DNA from: Mariannaea sp. PMI_226
Taxonomy: Eukaryota; Ascomycota; Sordariomycetes; Hypocreales; Nectriaceae
NCBI GenBank assembly: GCA_024336345.1
Contig: JANFOG010000003.1
Span: 3,974,501 to 4,038,500 of the forward strand
Length of the DNA: 64,000 nucleotides
Direction: 5' to 3'
The position numbers and the translations under genes are program-made. Positions 23,431 to 35,619 of this stretch are shown here, one piece after another. Positions within the stretch are counted from its first letter, which is position 1. Every line of letters starts with the position of its first letter. The notes under the pieces are model-generated. The model was not told the origin of the DNA. It made no database searches and worked only from the letters and a program-made list of their open reading frames with translations.

Positions 23431-26400
23431 ATTCATGGGTCCAACATTGGGGAGGTTAGAACTGGAATTTGACAAGCGGACGGGGTGGGAATTGAGCGAA
23501 GCTGATATTAATTCCTCAAGGTTGACAATTGTCAAATATCAATGGGGAGAGGTAGCCCTCTTTTTCATCACAATGGCCACTTCTGATACTTCAATTCATC
23601 GTGAAGATTTCCGTTTAGATTGGGGAAGTCAAGCCGTTCTAGTAGCATCCCTGCTTCTGAAAACCGCGTATAACACTCAAGATTGACACTGAGTTAGTTT
23701 TAAAATTTGTCCGTTGCTATCTATACCATCTCTCAGTCTCTGCTGCCATAGCATACTACTAGTTGCTATACTGTAGAATGAGAAGTGTGATTTTGTGCTA
23801 CAGTTACGTACAAAAATAGAAGATCCTTGTCAGATAGCTGATAATGAATTAAGTAACGAATGTTTGGCCAGACAGGGGTGATACATGGGGAAGGTATGTA
23901 TCGAAGGAAGATGAGATCCCTGATCGAACACCCCGTAACTTTGGCATGGTACGTGACTACACCAGCTGTACCTACCCCTGTACTGTCGTATATGTCAAAT
24001 ATTCATGGAAATAAGTTGTTTAGTTAGTCTAGTCAGTATTCAAGGGACCTGAAATATATCAATACGCTCGGACCGCATGTATTAGCGGATGGCACGCAAA
24101 TCTACATTATAGTCTCTCTAGTGTCTCAGAAAGGGTTAGAGCTCAATACCCAAGCAGAATCACGTCTGGGAGATAAGGTCACCCCGCATCTTGTTTCATA
24201 AACATCCGCCGATGCTTTGCGCATTGGCTGCGGCACACCACTTCTATCCAAAAGAGGAATTAATAGACCCTTGCTGGGCCCCAGCTTAGCCTGGAAGTAT
24301 TCCAGCTAATTGACAGCATCGATGAATTTAAATGTATCCAGAAAGAAATGTATACATAATATGGAGCCAGTGGGCTCATAGGGCCATCCGGGATTATACT
24401 TCTTGGCGATAGGTTGATCCTTTGTACAGTACTTCTTAGCTGCCCAGCATGCGACTTGTTTCCCAATGAGGAATTAATGGACCCTTGCGTAACACAGCAC
24501 GATTCCGCGTGTCGTAAATGACGTTGTCTGGCACGATTTGCTAATGCAAGGGGATGATCTCGTGACATTTTATCTTTAGCCTTCCGAATGTTGATTGTTA
24601 GTTTCAAGACCAAGCAATCACATTAGCGTCCGCTCAAACAGGTGGCCCTGAAAACTACACCGTATCTATGTTTCCCTCAACGAAGGGAGAGGTTTTTCAA
24701 CAAGCAGCAACCTTGCTCCTATGATCCCCCCAAGCCACGGTGGTCACATGGAAGACGAAAAGTCCCTTATCAGGTATCAGACAAGCTTACAAACAACCTT
24801 TAACTAGGTATATGAGAACCCCTAGATGTTATGGCAAGAGCAAATTAGTCACAGCAGCAGTCCAAATGAACTACACTGTAATTTTTGTGCGGGGCACGCC
24901 CTAGGTGTAAAATTGCTCTTGCTCCCTTGATAGATATAGTAGAGTGCGCAGGAAATATTCCGGGCACCATGAGCTTAGGAATTGGCCCCCATACCTTTCC
25001 AGCCATGAGACATGAGCTGGAACATGAACATGAAAATCGCAAGTGTTGAACAACCTGGTGCCAGATTACGTTTTTTTTCGGTCATGACCCCTGATTGCTG
25101 ATCACGATGGCATAAAATCGCCAAGCTAATGCCACAATTGAGTATACTTGACTCCAAACGTTGAGGTGAATACAAGCTACCTTTCCATTGCCTTCTACTG
25201 CATCAAAGGTCTACCTAACCGTCAAGTAAGAGTCACACTAGGCATTAAGGCCTACAAGGCACAGATTCACATCATGTAGTTAGTCCAGGTATCAATAGTA
25301 GGAACACAGCTTCTCAGCTCACAGCATAATACAGAGTATGGATGTAAATATGTTAATAACATATTAGACGGCAGTGTAAGCATGCAAACATATTGCTACC
25401 TGTTTCTCAATTTAGGTTAAGAACTTGATTCGACTACACATCCACACATAGGTTATAACAATAATAGATGAATGATGAAGGAGACATCACGCAATTGAAT
25501 CGAATAATGACCTGGCTATACCTCTTTTATCGCATCAGGATGATTCATTTCGACTACATTGAATGGAGTAGGTAGTATCGGAGGATTACGTTTGATTCAC
25601 ACAGGCTTTTCAGTTTCAATCTGAACGTAACAACATCTTCCGCCCCGACCAGGTTTCATGTTCGAACCCCCCTTCCCCCGGTTTCCAATGATTGTGCTCT
25701 GTGTTTTAGATTTCAAAACTTCTCCACCAGCCCGAGCGGAACGAGTTCCAAACTAACTGAAGATAGAAAATATCAATGTGAAGGCGTTGCGACATACACG
25801 GCTAACCACTTGGGCTAGGTATGCTAGTCATTTCCACGCTACTTTGTCCGTCGCGTGCCACAAGAGAGAAACGCTAGGGATCGTTGGTAGCGGAGTTGCC
25901 GTTGTGATGTCCCTTTCCCACCTGGCAACTATCCTATGCGCCTGATACCAAAGCCGCAAGTGGAAGGTGACTTCCGGTATGTAGCAAAGGCATAATTTCA
26001 TACTATGGTGAGATACTCGTCTACATTAAGATTGTACACTCACTAATCTCTGTTGACTTGCCATATACGGTTCCTACAGCGATTCCTTCCGATTGCTACC
26101 TGCCCCTCCTACTTCAGTTTGTGAAAACCACATATTTCTAAATACAGTAATATTTGGAAGGGCTTTCATACCCAGGCACATAGTGTCATGTATGCAGCAC
26201 GCCTGCGCTTGTGTCCCAGTCCAATCAGACTTATGAACAGTCCTTATCGCTGCAGCATTTCAAACGATATCTGCCTCCCTGTAAATCATCATTGCCACAA
26301 AAATTGAAAAACTTCAATTCAGCCCAACCAATTTCTTTACGGAAAGGCTCGCACAGTTTATTGTATATTATATGCATATTAAACTTCAAAAACCTCTACC

Positions 26401-26496
26401 GCATCTTATCATAATCGCGCTTTTTTTCTTCTTTCTTCCCTTCCTCCCATAACACCGTGTCACATTGTTGGAAACCAAATACAATCTCCTATCACA
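23431..26496. other. 3-kb gene-poor stretch
   Basis: No supported gene. A 21-bp near-identical motif (GAGGAATTAATRGACCCTTGC) occurs at about 24254 and 24470. Sequence like an RNA polymerase III A box (minus strand, about 25805-25818) and a B box (about 25660-25670) is discussed under findings. The 25200-25560 part is AT-rich and patternless. Confidence 0.45.
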
Positions 26497-26883
26497 ATGA
26501 AAATTCTCTCTTTGCCACAGCTTGTGGGTCTTCTGGCCTTCGTTACCGGAGTTCTAGCAGATGCTAAATCCGACTGTATGAAAGAAAAATAAATCATCCC
26601 TATTGTTTTCCAGCCGGACTGATGAGTGCGTCCTAGGGGAGCTAAATTGTATTATGTGTGTTGGAACAGGAATGAAGTTCAAATTAGACTTTTTGAGGTA
26701 CGTTTATAAGTTTTTTTTTTTTTGGCAGACGAAAGTAGACTGACAACTCCCTTGGCGATTAAAGATCAGGTATGTGATCAAGCTGCGAATAGTTGTGGAT
26801 AAGTGTTAACATATATATCTATGTAGCTGGTCGATGCACTTCAGTTTGCTCAAACCCACCTCCATAGGGATAGTAGTGTGTAA
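26497..26883 (+). CDS. Doubtful small secreted peptide gene with micro-exons
   Basis: ATG at 26497 opens a strong signal peptide (L-P-Q-L-V-G-L-L-A-F-V-T-G-V-L-A) after a typical pyrimidine-rich fungal leader (26420-26450). The frame stops after 32 codons if unspliced. A five-exon model (26497-26575, 26614-26625, 26670-26697, 26736-26769, 26827-26883) gives about 69 residues with GT-AG ends. It needs a 12-bp exon and two 38-bp introns, shorter than usual in these fungi. The last exon (V-D-A-L-Q-F-A-Q-T-H-L) looks coding. It could equally be a decayed secreted-protein gene. Confidence 0.3.
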
Positions 26884-28152
26884 GAAATGCGTTGGCAATG
26901 TTTCTAATATCGGGATGAAGCGCATTACTGCGCACAGGATGTATTAAATCTCGATACTCAACGTTCGAATCTGTCGAGTCTTGGATTATATAATATCCTA
27001 CGCCTGGGATACCCTTGTTGGTTTCAGTTTAAGAGAGCATGATTTCAGAGGCAGAATGTGGCGTATCCGGGAAAGCTCCCTAGATTCAATTCGTACCCTT
27101 TGCAGTTACCTAGGTTCTCTCAGCTTATGCTGATTTCTCTCCCTGTTGTATCATCTAGCAGTTGTAGGTAAGGTTCCTCAGCCGACTATGCTCTAAAAGT
27201 TCACCTCTAGCTATCAAAGGGTTGTCAACTCTCCAGACTTTTGAATTTTCTTTCTTTCTAATTTCTTCGCCCCCTATCGCTGTAGCATTAGCAAAAAACG
27301 CATCTGGATGCAATTATAACGGTCCGATCTAGTTCTCTCGGGATTCTTCTATTAATTGGAAATATTACACTAGGTAATGCCAATGATTTTGGAGAAGGAT
27401 AGCCAGTAAGGATTCAAAGTATAATGAGGGAAATTTCTTTAGAAGAAGCAAAATATAAAATAGAACTATAACCAATAGAATTTGTGGCATTTCCAGCAGT
27501 GCTCGGAGCTATCAAGAATATAATATGTATGTTCACACTGGGAATGGTTATACTAATAGAGATTAGAAACCACCCGTCCAGCCACCAAGCTACCCACCCC
27601 ACAAGAAAATAGTAGCTACTTAAGCTATTGATGGCCTGGGGTCTTACCCATCTAACAACAATATATCCTTATAGACCCAAAAGCTACTAAAGCTATAAGA
27701 AATCACAAAGATATATTTTGTTTGGGCGAGGAAACGGCTGAAAACAACACAAGAAAACACCACAACCAGCCCAAAAACAAAGCTGCTGTGGTCCAAAATG
27801 ATTGATGTCCAAGCCCTTACGGCTGGAAAATTCGTAAATAAATCACAAAAGTAGGTATCAAAAATCTGAAAAATACATTATGAATTAGATGCTTCATCAA
27901 AAGACTGAACCCAATTGGCCCAAAAATTACTTCCATTTGCGATGACGAACTTGCCTTCTATCAAAAGATGCGGACGGCCGGGTGTTTACTATGTATATCC
28001 ACCTCCCACCAGTATGCATCTGATCCAACCAATCAATACAAGTCACTCGATTTCCTAATCAGGCAAGTCGCGTTCTTCCGTCTCAAAATGAAAGCCACAT
28101 GACCCCACCACAATAATAATATTTAAGAACTATAGTTATCACTCTTTTATTT

Positions 28153-28221
28153 ATAATTATAGCTATACCCTCTCTTTTAGCTATCTAATAATTATAGCTA
28201 TACCCTCTCTTTTAGCTATCT
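28153..28221. repeat. Perfect 35-bp tandem duplication
   Basis: The unit, which contains AGCTATACCCTCTCTTTTAG, occurs twice head to tail (28153-28186 and 28188-28221). It lies in AT-rich non-coding DNA and looks like a recent replication slip. Confidence 0.8.
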
Positions 28222-28754
28222 ATCTTTCTTTTCTTAAGGCTTTTATTATTATATTATTTACTGCTGGAAAATACCGCCGCGCTGTCGGATGAGGCTGGGC
28301 CCCCTCACTGACTGCAGCAGTCAACCAGGCAATAGGCAAAGATTACATTAAGTTCCTCAAAGTAGCGAGAGGCAGCGCCTTCTTCGAGAAGTTCTGCCCC
28401 AGGCACTAGGCACGACACTCTCTGCACGCACGTGTGTGCATAACTTCCTGTATTTCATTTCCTTTCTCCTGGGCTTGGACGGTTGGTGGGTGTTCACAGC
28501 ACCTTCCACCCGATCGGGACCACTTTGAGGCCGCCTATGCGGCCTGCGCAAAAGGGTCTTTGCCGGTCCCCATACAAAGACCAAAGAATGCAGAAACGAC
28601 TCTGCTGCACCTAGATGACCCGCTGACGGGCGGCAGGTACAAAGCTATGTGCCTTTGAGCGAACGACATGCTGGAGGGTGGTTTGTTTACATCAGAAGCA
28701 GGATTGGCAAGGAGGGGTAATTTCGCGCGCTGAATGACCAATCTGACGACCTAC

Positions 28755-28866
28755 CTGTACAGTCTGTAAATACTGGTAGCTTAGCACGTCCTGTGCCCCC
28801 ATAGGGCACCTGAGCGGCCTTCAGGCCACTGGACGGAAAATACATCAATCAATCAACCAAGCAATG
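28755..28866 (+). mobile_element. SINE-like element, copy 1
   Basis: It shares an ordered set of blocks with 59985-60120: CACGTCC, TGCCC followed by A-rich/GGG, GGCC, GGACGG followed by AATA and ATCAA. It ends in a short tetranucleotide tail (TCAA repeats). Non-coding sequence, short length and a simple-repeat tail are the classical look of a SINE. Only two copies are in the window, so family status is inference. Confidence 0.4.
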
Positions 28867-29387
28867 AAACATTGGACCATTAAGAATTTGTCAATGTGCA
28901 TGGGTGCTGGGCCATGGGAGATTGGCCGCCAGGAAGCTTGTACATAGTAAGAAGCTGTCGGGCAAATACCCTAGGTCGTAAGAGTGTACGTACAGTACAT
29001 AGATATTTTTCAATATCATTAATTACCACATCCGGTATTATGTACCTATGCCCCGGGCGTTCCAAAATGTGACACAAGGGGCTCCAATTGACGCAATTCC
29101 TTCGGGACTAATCCGACAAGGGACTCTGAACAGTCAGAGTACTCAGGTTCAGAGCCTGTCTCCGTGGCTGGTGCTCCATTCGGTTTTTTCGAATGTTCTT
29201 AGTGGAGTGCCAGAGCAGGTCCGGATAGTCCAGGTCTCGTGCCTGGTAATTTAGTGTGTTGTCGGGTTATATATACGCACGTATGATCAATCCCACAAAC
29301 AACTGGTCTCTTACAGTCAGCCCCGTCTACAATCTTGCACCTTGCATCACCAACTCTAGAAAACCGACCTCCAGTGAAAATTTCACA

Positions 29388-30455
29388 ATGTTGTCGTCAG
29401 GATTATTGGCGGCAGTGCTTCTAATTTCCGGCATTGAAGCTGCTGTTCCACACGTACGTGCTCGATTAGCTCAGGCAGAGGGACAGCCTGCGAAGACCAC
29501 TGTCGTAAGTCGTGGCGATGATGATGTTTCTTAGGGTGAACATGTTAATCGGAACTAGTTTGTGAACAATGGCTGCGTTCTTATGAATGACTCCCCACGA
29601 TGTGCATCAGGTTTCACGCCTTTAAACAAGGTCTACCAGAACTTTTATGGTATTTTATCTTCAAGTTGTAAAGTCATAACTTTAGATAGGAACTAAGCTA
29701 AGTATTGCATAGACGTCCTTATGACCCCAGGATTGGACAACAGCTCGATGCTCATCTTATCTGGCTTTGATTCTACCAAGGACAACCGAGTTCAATCCAG
29801 CCCCACCTTAATGCTCAACGCTGTGTGGCCTGCTGCATATCAACAAGTGTTCTTTGGCGAGGATGGGTGTCTCTATGACGCCAGTTCAAACAAGATATAC
29901 GATCAATGTATGTGTACAGCCCTAAGGGGTTAGAATGTCAAAAAGTTGAACATTATTAACATAACCGACTATTAAGGCTCTATACCCATTCCGCAGGATT
30001 CTGATTATGATCATGCTACGACCAACCCATACTCTGCACCTCACAGTCCTGTGGACAGCCAATGGTATGAAGAGTCAGTGAGCTGCACCTATTCAAGGAA
30101 GAGTTCGTGTGTGACTGCTGCTTCGAGATATATGAATGATGTTGTCTATCGTGAGTATACATCAGCCGTGCAAGGGGCCGACGGGTTTTATGCCGGGTGC
30201 ACAGTTATATTTGAGTGTAGGGAGCAAAATGGATATGCCAACGGCATGACGGGGTTGGAAATTAAAAAAGCCATCAATGACTACATCTTTGGAAAAAAGG
30301 AAGGCCAGTTTTGTGGTAAATCATATTTTACCAGCTCATGTTATGTGAAAGTCGACGACTGTTATTCATGTCGGGATAAGGGTCGAGCCGACGCTTTTTG
30401 GACAAAGGAACAAGTTGATGCTGGTCAGGTGGATGATTTTAATTTTACCGATTAA
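29388..30455 (+). CDS. Cysteine-rich secreted protein, KP4-like killer-toxin type (tentative)
   Basis: Four exons (29388-29504, 29559-29649, 29713-29907, 29977-30455) join in frame to about 293 residues, with introns of 54-69 bp. A signal peptide (L-L-A-A-V-L-L-I-S-G-I-E-A) is followed by a variable middle and a C-terminal domain with about ten cysteines. The pattern G-M-T-G-L-E-I-K-K-A-I, preceded by a C-x-x-I-x-x-C pair and followed by C-Y-V-K-V, recalls KP4-like killer-toxin domains, which are common in filamentous ascomycetes and proposed to act as antifungal toxins or effectors. The family call rests on remembered patterns and is moderate at best; the exon structure and secretion signal are stronger. 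No break in the reading frame was found. Confidence 0.6.
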
Positions 30456-32577
30456 TCAGTGTTTCAATCGAATTTCTTTCATCAATCCTATATTGGTAGA
30501 TCCACCTTGCGATACATCATCCTCCAAGCCTACATGGAATGTCTAACCTCCGCATGATCGTGGTGTTCCATCTCATCGCAATAGGGGGCTCTTGTTGATG
30601 CGTTCTTAGTGGAGTGATCCAATTCACATAGGGTCAAAAATGTAGGTTGTAAGAAGGATGATTCTTTCAAGGCTTGAGGGCAGTATGATCCTAAGGATCA
30701 TGCTTCTCAAGCAAACCAAGCAATCGGATTACATACACAGGAGCCCAGTATGTATCACTTGTCTTGCCATGCACAATACTCCAAAGATCAGAGTGACGCC
30801 GTACAATTTATTTTTGAAATCGACGCATTCTAGTGAATGCCGAATCTGACTCATTGCTAACCCATACGCTGAACTAACATTCACGGTCATGGTCAGATCA
30901 CTATAATATCGATTGTGCCCGTGTGCCCAGTCCCAGAGCCATGCTAAATGCAACATTAGTCACTCACGCTTTAATTATCGGCCGGCCTGGGAAGTCTACA
31001 CTTTCCACTGAGATGAAGTCCAATTGAGAATATTTTCTCTTTTTTGGCTATCCGAAGAAGATTATATTATATTCCTGCCAAATTTATTCTGTGACCACGA
31101 AAGAATTTATTACTGACAGTTGCGTTTGTTTCTCATCATCTCTCTCTGCCGCCCATAATATCGCTGCACAGGAAGCAAGTCTAGTTTTTGTCCAATGCTA
31201 CTAAATTAGTATCACTGAGACGCTCTACTCATACACAGTACTATCTTTTAAAAACTATGATGGTATAATGCCCGAAAATTGGCTGACGATGAGACAAATT
31301 CAAGCCTAAATGAATGAAATAGTCAAATGACAGGTGCACCCCACTCTCAGTCCGTTGGGTGTGGATGATGCAATAAAATGTCATTCTCAAAGGTGTGAGT
31401 TGGGCTTTGAATAGGGAAGTGTAAGCAAGTCATGCTGAAGTTCATTGTTTGGGACGCATAGGGTACAATCAACATTAGTATGCCATCGTTTTTATCAGAT
31501 TCGCGAACCCGATCAGAAGCTGCAACCTTATTGAGTTAAAGCCCAGACTGGCCTGAAGTTAATGTGAGTCTCACAAAGGCACAGCAACCAAGATGCATAC
31601 ATTCTCAAGACTTCTCGAGATGGTTTGATGGCTTGCTCAAATTCCAGACGAGAACTCCAAAGGCAAAATGAAATGGCAAATACAAATCTCCAAATAATCC
31701 ACTGATTTGGCCTTACTTTTCGTCTACCTGCCATCTCAAATCAGTTATGGAACAAGAAATGAGGTTATATATCTTATATATCGAATCCATAACGATTCTC
31801 GGATGCCATATTTCCAAGACCCTTCTTTCACCTCTATATCTTGTGTATATCATTGAGTAGTGTTTGAGACTTTGTTACTTGGAGCGGATAATCGCGTGTC
31901 AAGCGCCTTGGTCTCATGTCGTTGGATAATATAGAAAAGCAAATAAAATAAAATAAAACAAAACCATTTCCCAGGTCGTTTGGTAATATCAGCATATGTG
32001 AAAAGTTGGCCTGAACCGTCTACCTCAACGTAACTCGAGCGCTCCACGTGCCGAACTTGATATTTGCTTCTGCACTAATTGATTATATATTGAAGATAGT
32101 ATGCCTATTCGAGCATTTATATGTGCCAAAAACGCCCTACATTATCAAAGTAATAAAGACGGAGATTTGCAAAGAAGCGAAGCCAATACTAACTGCATTA
32201 CCTACAACCCCATATGCCCCATGTATTCGACAGATAAGGGAAGTGATAAGTCGGACTACAACAACAGGCGACTTTTTTTTATAAAAACTACATACTAGTA
32301 ATATTGTATTGAAAAGTTATAGAAGGTTGAAGAAAGAGAGGTAGACAGAGACGAAATCACGTTCTGATGCAATCGTGTCAAGTGGGCATAGAGTTTTGGC
32401 CGCTGACGGAACCGACCAGGCTTGCCTCTAGCCACGCTTTCTTCTCTGGACTACAGCCTTGAATGTGACAGTGAAATGAGCCACTAGCCTTTAGACTAGT
32501 GGTAGTGCTAATTTGCTGCAGTAGCCTAATTATTTGCCTTATCTCCAGCGGCTGCTCGCGAGACATGTTAAAGATCA
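30456..32577. other. 2.1-kb intergenic stretch
   Basis: No supported gene on either strand. Several short frames (60-80 codons) lack domains, signals or splice partners. Local AT-rich patches occur at 31900-32300. Confidence 0.45.
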
Positions 32578-33010
32578 TTGCTTCGATGTGATGATCTTTG
32601 GGAATACTACGACAAGCGCTTCTCCAACCTTCGACCAGTACCGATAGATTTGGCCCATCGATGCCACCATTCTCCTCCAAGGATTGCCCCGAGGCTCAAG
32701 TTTGTCGACGACTTCTCGGCGGTATTAGCTCTGTGCTTTGGCGCCGATGCGGCCCTAACCGCGGCTGTCTGGGGCAGCATAAGGTTGATCCTTTCCCACG
32801 CCTCCTCAGCCGCGGAGACCCTCCAAGACGTTCTCGACATGCTAGAGGAGCTCAGTTTGACACTCCCGCGGTTCCAGGTCTACGAACAGACGCTACCACT
32901 GAACCGCCAACTCCAAGAGGAAGGAGCTCACCCTGCTGGTCACGATGGTTAGTTATGTGAACAGTGCGTTGAAATGGCGTTCAAGCTACCTGATCTTGGG
33001 ATGGCGCCAT
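32578..33010 (+). pseudogene. Fragment of a STAND/NLR gene N-terminus (DUF7708-like)
   Basis: About 110 codons read K-F-V-D-D-F-S-A-V-L-A, then A-A-V-W-G-S-I-R-L-I-L and a helix with F-Q-V-Y-E, the pattern of the DUF7708-like helical region that precedes NACHT domains in fungal STAND proteins. Near 32925 the frame slips; the natural continuation (L-T-L-L-V-T-M-V-S-Y-V) is in another frame and dies soon after. No NACHT domain follows. It is therefore an orphan N-terminal fragment of a signalling protein. Confidence 0.55.
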
Positions 33011-33663
33011 TTGGTGAATATTTGGATGTGTTTGAAGCGTAATGTGAGATGGAGTCAGGCACTGCTAAAAGAGTGACGAGGGTGGATTTTTTATCTGTTC
33101 CTTCTTTTTCTTCTTTTTTTTTTCGCTCGTGAATAAACAGGATCGCGACATTGATGACGACGCCATAACGCAGCTATGCAGTGTCAGCATACAATCGCGG
33201 ATTGCTGATCATGCCTATAATGGGGATGGTGTGGAGTATCAGTGAAGCCGTGTCCTTGGAAACAGGAATCATGGAAGCCGTCGTGATACTTTACAGGTTT
33301 GCCTTGGCCCTCCTTTGAATCGTTCGTATCATTTTTTGCTCAATAATACTTTGCCTATTTACTATCTTATAATAACTGGAGCTGTGCTTGAAGCAATTGC
33401 CGGATGACCCATACCCTGGCATTTGACAGTGGGGGAGCAAGGATGGGGAATTGGAGACGCGTTGCGTGTCACCGTCTTTCTTGCATCCGGTTTCCATCTC
33501 GAACACGTTTAGCAATAAATAACATATAATATCGACCGGAATGGATAGTTAACTATGGGTTTTTTAAGGAAACTCCAGTCATTAATTAAGAGTCAAACGT
33601 TTCTAACATTTTGTAACTAAGCTACCATACAACTGTGGCTGATCTGACAATTATCTTGCTCTC
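33011..33663. other. Intergenic stretch downstream of the P450
   Basis: No gene seen. It contains a poly-pyrimidine run at 33100-33125 and the 3' flank of the minus-strand P450 gene. Confidence 0.45.
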
Positions 33664-35619
33664 TCACCCTCCTTTTGACTTAGTGGTGCATGAGTTTCCG
33701 AGATTCTTCAAAGCCTCTCCATCACCCTTCTGCCAAGGATACTTCTGTTCGAGGCCCCGTAACAAGGCCTCGTGGTGCTGAGATCGCGGTTTGATCGACG
33801 TATGGTATGGCTCTGGGTGGCTGATAACTCCGGGGGTGAACTTGATTGTTGGAGTAACCTCTTTTCCGTCAACAGTACCTGGTTTGATGCTAAAAACGGC
33901 GAGTGACTGGGAGATGTTAAGGAACAGCGCTTGGTCGGCTAGGATACGGCCAGGACAAATTCGGCGACCGAATCCAAAGACGAATTTGCGAGGATCTGGC
34001 TCTGGAGCATGGCTCTCAGTTGCTAGGAAACGTTCTGGCTTGAAGGCCATGGGGTCTCTGTATACATCTGGATCATGTGTGAAATGCCTGATTCAGTCGT
34101 TAGTCTCAAGCTTATACATGACTGTGGAGATAAAGAACCCCACCAAACATTAGGCAGAAGCATAACGCCTTTCGGGATCGCATAGCCATCGATTACATCG
34201 TCTTGTGAGCTTGCATGAGGTAGTGCCATAGGAGCAACAGGATGCCAGCGTAGAGCTTCCTTAACCACGGCATCGACGTACGGCAGATTCTCACGGTCGG
34301 ATAGGGAAGGAAGTCGGCCTTGGCCCACGACATCGTCGATTTCTTTTTGGGCCTTACGCTGGACTTCTGGATAAGCGGTCATTGCTAAGAAGAAGCAAGC
34401 GATTGAGGAGACAGTCTAAGATATTAGTACCATCATTTCAAGCAACCAAGAGAAACCCAAGCATACCGTATCAGCTCCAGCAGTGTAAAGCGCTGTTGCG
34501 GACCACTTGTTCGTAAGCTTCCTCTCATGTGGTTCATCGCCGGCATCAATCAGGTTCGATAGAAAAGAGGAGTTGTGTTTGCCATAAGATACTTGCTGCT
34601 TGACAAATGCATAGGGTGTATCGATGACATCTTGAAGGTCAGAGCCCATTTGCCGGGCGATACGCTTGAAGGAGGTTCCAGGGAACCAGTCTGGAATGTG
34701 TCTCACTGCAGGCTTGTTAGAGGGAGTCAAGCGGGCTAGAATCTGAAGTAAGACTTACGAAAGGGGAAAACATCCACTGCCCATGCTCCAGGGGTAGCGG
34801 CGGCAGCGAACTGCTCCATTACGTTCCCGACCATATCAATAAGAGGATCTCTGCCGAATGACTCAGAACGGTAGCCATAAGCTATGTCCAGAATGATCGA
34901 GCCGGTTTCTCTGTAGTATTCAATTATTAGTAGTATGGAATCGAGCATACAGAGATAACCGACCTTTTAATGTGATCCACCAGATGATCTGGATCGTCGA
35001 GAACATGCAGGAGAAAGTGGCCAACTTCCGCTTCTTGTAGTTCGTTGTATTGTCCTGCTGCTGATTTCGAGCCAATGATGCGGCTAAAGTTCTTACGATA
35101 GGTGCGAAACCTGGTTCCGTTCTGAGAAAACGCGAGAGCATCGCCCCAGCCCACCCTTGCAGCGTGACATTAGATTGTGCGGAATTCTTCCGAAGGGGAT
35201 AACTTACATGTCGGCGGCGAAAACCTGCTTTGGCCTGTTTGAGTGTGTTGCTGACCTCTTGTCTAACAACTCTGAGGCGAGTTTGGCATCGTTGATGATT
35301 ATCAATATCTGGCCAAACACCGTGATTGAGCTGATGGGACCTGAAGTGTGGAAGACCCATTAGCTGTCTATTCATGAACTGACACTCGAGCTGGCGATGA
35401 CTAACCATAGAGGTCCTTGTGCTTGAGCCAGTGATGAGCTTCTAGTACCCCGGGCTTCGGTAGATCAAGCAGATTGCCGACTAATGGAAGTCCCTTGGGA
35501 CCGGGGGGTAATGGATTCTCCGCTTTGCCCCATTTTCTTAGCCATCTTCCGTTAAAGATGACAATGAGCAAGAGAGCCAAGATCACGCTAATTGAAATGG
35601 TGGCTGAAATCTCCATCAT
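33664..35619 (-). CDS. Cytochrome P450 monooxygenase
   Basis: Seven exons (35619-35406, 35340-35208, 35155-34964, 34910-34759, 34705-34467, 34415-34144, 34087-33664) give about 541 residues in one frame; introns are 51-65 bp. An N-terminal membrane anchor (I-S-V-I-L-A-L-L-L-I-V-I) and a P-L-P-P-G-P-K-G hinge place it in the ER membrane. The oxygen-binding helix motif A-G-A-D-T, the K-E-A-L-R (E-x-x-R) and P-E-R-F motifs and the heme loop F-G-F-G-R-R-I-C-P-G-R are all intact. It therefore looks catalytically complete. Overall it resembles the O-methylsterigmatocystin-oxidoreductase-like group of fungal P450s. No polyketide synthase, peptide synthetase or other cluster gene is nearby, so its substrate is unknown. 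The ATG at 35619 is preferred because the upstream in-frame codon is GTG. Confidence 0.9.

Larger units (their letters stand above)
26884..29387. other. Gene-poor stretch with simple repeats and a SINE-like element
   Basis: No protein gene is supported. A GC-rich patch (28270-28680) has no recognisable frame. A 35-bp tandem duplication and a SINE-like sequence inside it are listed separately. A TATATATA-like box at about 29268 lies 120 bp before the next gene's ATG. Confidence 0.45.

Noticed and set aside
25640..25830. A complete tRNA gene
   Set aside because: A- and B-box-like words are present but the spacing is too large and no cloverleaf arms pair around them.
33664..35619. Part of a secondary-metabolite cluster
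   Set aside because: The P450 stands alone; no backbone synthase, transporter or pathway regulator is found in the flanking 20 kb.
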